A stretch of 7,018 bases of DNA from an uncultured Bacilli bacterium. GTDB taxonomy: Bacteria; Bacillota_I; Bacilli_A; RF39; UBA660. Each line of letters begins with the position of its first letter. Positions within the stretch are counted from its first letter, which is position 1. The stretch lies in NCBI GenBank assembly GCA_944363685.1, contig CALVUV010000071.1, positions 1 to 7,018 on the forward strand, written 5' to 3'. The notes below the pieces were generated by a model. The model worked only from the letters and a program-made list of their open reading frames with translations, was not told the origin of the DNA and did not search any database. Made by a program: the position numbers and the translations under genes. Shown piece by piece: positions 5,736 through 7,018 of this stretch.

Positions 5736-7018
5736 TTATTTTAATACACTCCAATAACCATTTTTATATGCTCCTTCACGTTTTAAATAACCCTTATCTT
5801 TTAACGAACGTATAATTTTATTAATATATACCCTACTATAATTAGTTAATTTCATTAGAGTTTCAATGTTATAACTATTATTACTTTTAATTAATGTTAA
5901 GATTTTAGTCTCCGCTTCATTTAAATCAGAATATTCATCTATAGATGTAACATCATTTAATAATTCTTTATTAAGTGGTATAGTTACAATAATAGTATGT
6001 TCACTTATATAAAAAGCATCTTTTCCATAATTTTTTACAATTAAAGGAATCCCATGACCAGTTTGATCGATATAATCCAAATCACAAAAAATCTTTAAAA
6101 GTTTTTTGTTAACAGGTTTTGATACACCTGCAAAAAAATCTTCATTTGTTAATGCTGACGGTAATCCCCCATTAGATACTATTTCAATTCTATCATCATA
6201 AATATAAACAGCAGGAGGAATTTCTTCAGACCATTTAGTATGAACACAAGCATTAAGCCATGCCTCTCTAAAAGAACTAAAATCAAAATATTTTTCTTCT
6301 ATTCTTTGTATGCCACCAAGTTTTACTTTAGTTTCATTAATACTTTCCATATATTCCAAAACATTATTAACAGAGAGTAACAAACACTTACCACCATAAT
6401 CAGTCCTTTTTAACATTACTGATTTATCACATCCCGCAAATGTAACAACTTTAATAGATAAATCATTAGAATCAGCCAATAACTCTGCCATTAAATTATA
6501 CTTACCATCATCTGTTTTTAAACCTAAATTTTCTTCAAATTTATTATTATTTATTTTAATATCATTAGATATATATAAAGCCTTTAACATTTTAAATGTC
6601 AAATCTTGATTAGATGCCACTTTTTTAATTATATAATCAGGTTCACCATCTCTATTTATTAATGCTTTAAGCATCTCTGGAGATAACTGTTTATCTTCAT
6701 CAAATGACCTACTATAATATTTACCAAAAGCAGAATATGGGACATTATCTCCCTTAGCATATACTTTAATAATTTTTTTATCTCCTATTAATTCTAATGA
6801 TATATGAGGAATAATTTGAGGTTTTATTCCTTCAGAAATTTTTCTTGAAACATCTCTTAAAGTATTTTCATTTAAATCTTTCTGACCAATAACATCTCCA
6901 TTATTTTTTACTCCAAAATACACTGTTCCTTCATTATGTTTGTTAAGCATCGCAGATAATGATATAACACCATCAATAAGCTCACTTGTACTTTTTTTAA
7001 ATTCCATCTTTTCAGATT
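5736..7018 (-). CDS. AlbA_2 (Schlafen-type) / HATPase / winged-helix protein, 5' end outside the window
   Basis: Numbering is from the first visible ATG (7007). Residues 1-115 form an AlbA_2 domain: MEFKKSTSELIDGVISLSAM, a short loop, GTVYFGVKNNGDVIGQ (27-42), then KYYSRSFDEDKQLSPEML. Residues about 246-345 are the GHKL-like ATPase part often attached to it: FREAWLNACVHTKWS with N252, YDDRIEIVSNGGLPS (270-284) and DQTGHGIPLI (314-323). A winged helix closes the protein (about 365-420, IETLMKLTNYSRVYINKIIRSL, then GYLKREG). Proteins of this design are usually annotated as putative transcriptional regulators or ATP-binding proteins; some AlbA_2 relatives act on RNA. The frame stays open to the window end, giving S-E-K before M1, and family members usually read ExxxLEFKKS there. 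ATG 7007 also has no Shine-Dalgarno, so the true start is probably just outside the window. It precedes the cupin operon by 77 bp. Confidence 0.88.
   Translation of the reverse strand, partial: SEKMEFKKSTSELIDGVISLSAMLNKHNEGTVYFGVKNNGDVIGQKDLNENTLRDVSRKISEGIKPQIIPHISLELIGDKKIIKVYAKGDNVPYSAFGKYYSRSFDEDKQLSPEMLKALINRDGEPDYIIKKVASNQDLTFKMLKALYISNDIKINNNKFEENLGLKTDDGKYNLMAELLADSNDLSIKVVTFAGCDKSVMLKRTDYGGKCLLLSVNNVLEYMESINETKVKLGGIQRIEEKYFDFSSFREAWLNACVHTKWSEEIPPAVYIYDDRIEIVSNGGLPSALTNEDFFAGVSKPVNKKLLKIFCDLDYIDQTGHGIPLIVKNYGKDAFYISEHTIIVTIPLNKELLNDVTSIDEYSDLNEAETKILTLIKSNNSYNIETLMKLTNYSRVYINKIIRSLKDKGYLKREGAYKNGYWSVLK

Noticed and set aside
5716..5750. Possible terminator after the AlbA_2 gene
   Set aside because: Only a weak AATAA/TTATT pairing without a U-tract is visible, so I do not call a terminator here.
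118..7007. Alternative genetic code with UGA read as tryptophan, suggested by the Mollicutes-like composition and by the absence of TGA among the five complete stops
   Set aside because: Tryptophans checked are TGG and full-length proteins read correctly without any internal TGA. Stop choice of TAA and TAG in five genes is expected at this base composition.

Overview
The window is very AT-rich (about a quarter to 30% GC by eye). Every gene lies on the minus strand, so transcription runs from the high to the low coordinates. AGGAGG-type Shine-Dalgarno sites, TATAAT -10 boxes, U-tailed terminators and short intergenic gaps point to a low-GC Bacillota, plausibly an uncultured gut Bacilli or Mollicutes-like relative. 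That placement is an inference from composition and gene style. Tryptophan is read from TGG and the reading frames close under the standard bacterial code, so UGA is not Trp here.

Layout in transcription order: (1) 7018-5736, an AlbA_2 (Schlafen-type) / GHKL-like ATPase / winged-helix regulator-type protein whose 5' end probably lies outside the window. (2) 5658-5314, a small cupin with its own promoter and a strong RBS. (3) 5278-4568 and 4503-3835, two adjacent, diverged paralogues of a family I do not recognise. (4) A rho-independent terminator at 3785-3752, then an extended -10 promoter. (5) 3695-1569, a 708-residue protein of unknown function. (6) A second copy of the same terminator-promoter module at 1582-1527. 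(7) 1500-118, cysS, cysteinyl-tRNA synthetase. (8) 107-1, the start of a probable YugP-type membrane zinc metallopeptidase, translationally linked to cysS.

Three transcription units can be read: an AlbA_2 gene with a cupin plus two-paralogue operon behind it, a single-gene unit for the 708-aa protein, and a cysS-yugP-like housekeeping unit. The 708-aa gene sits between two near-identical direct repeats of about 55 bp, each holding a terminator followed by a promoter. Loss or gain of the gene by recombination between the repeats would leave cysS behind an intact promoter. The genes of unknown function are the 708-aa protein and the two paralogues. Nothing in the window proves that they form one system. 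There are no tRNA or rRNA genes, CRISPR arrays or transposase genes that I can see, and no gap between genes exceeds about 140 bases.
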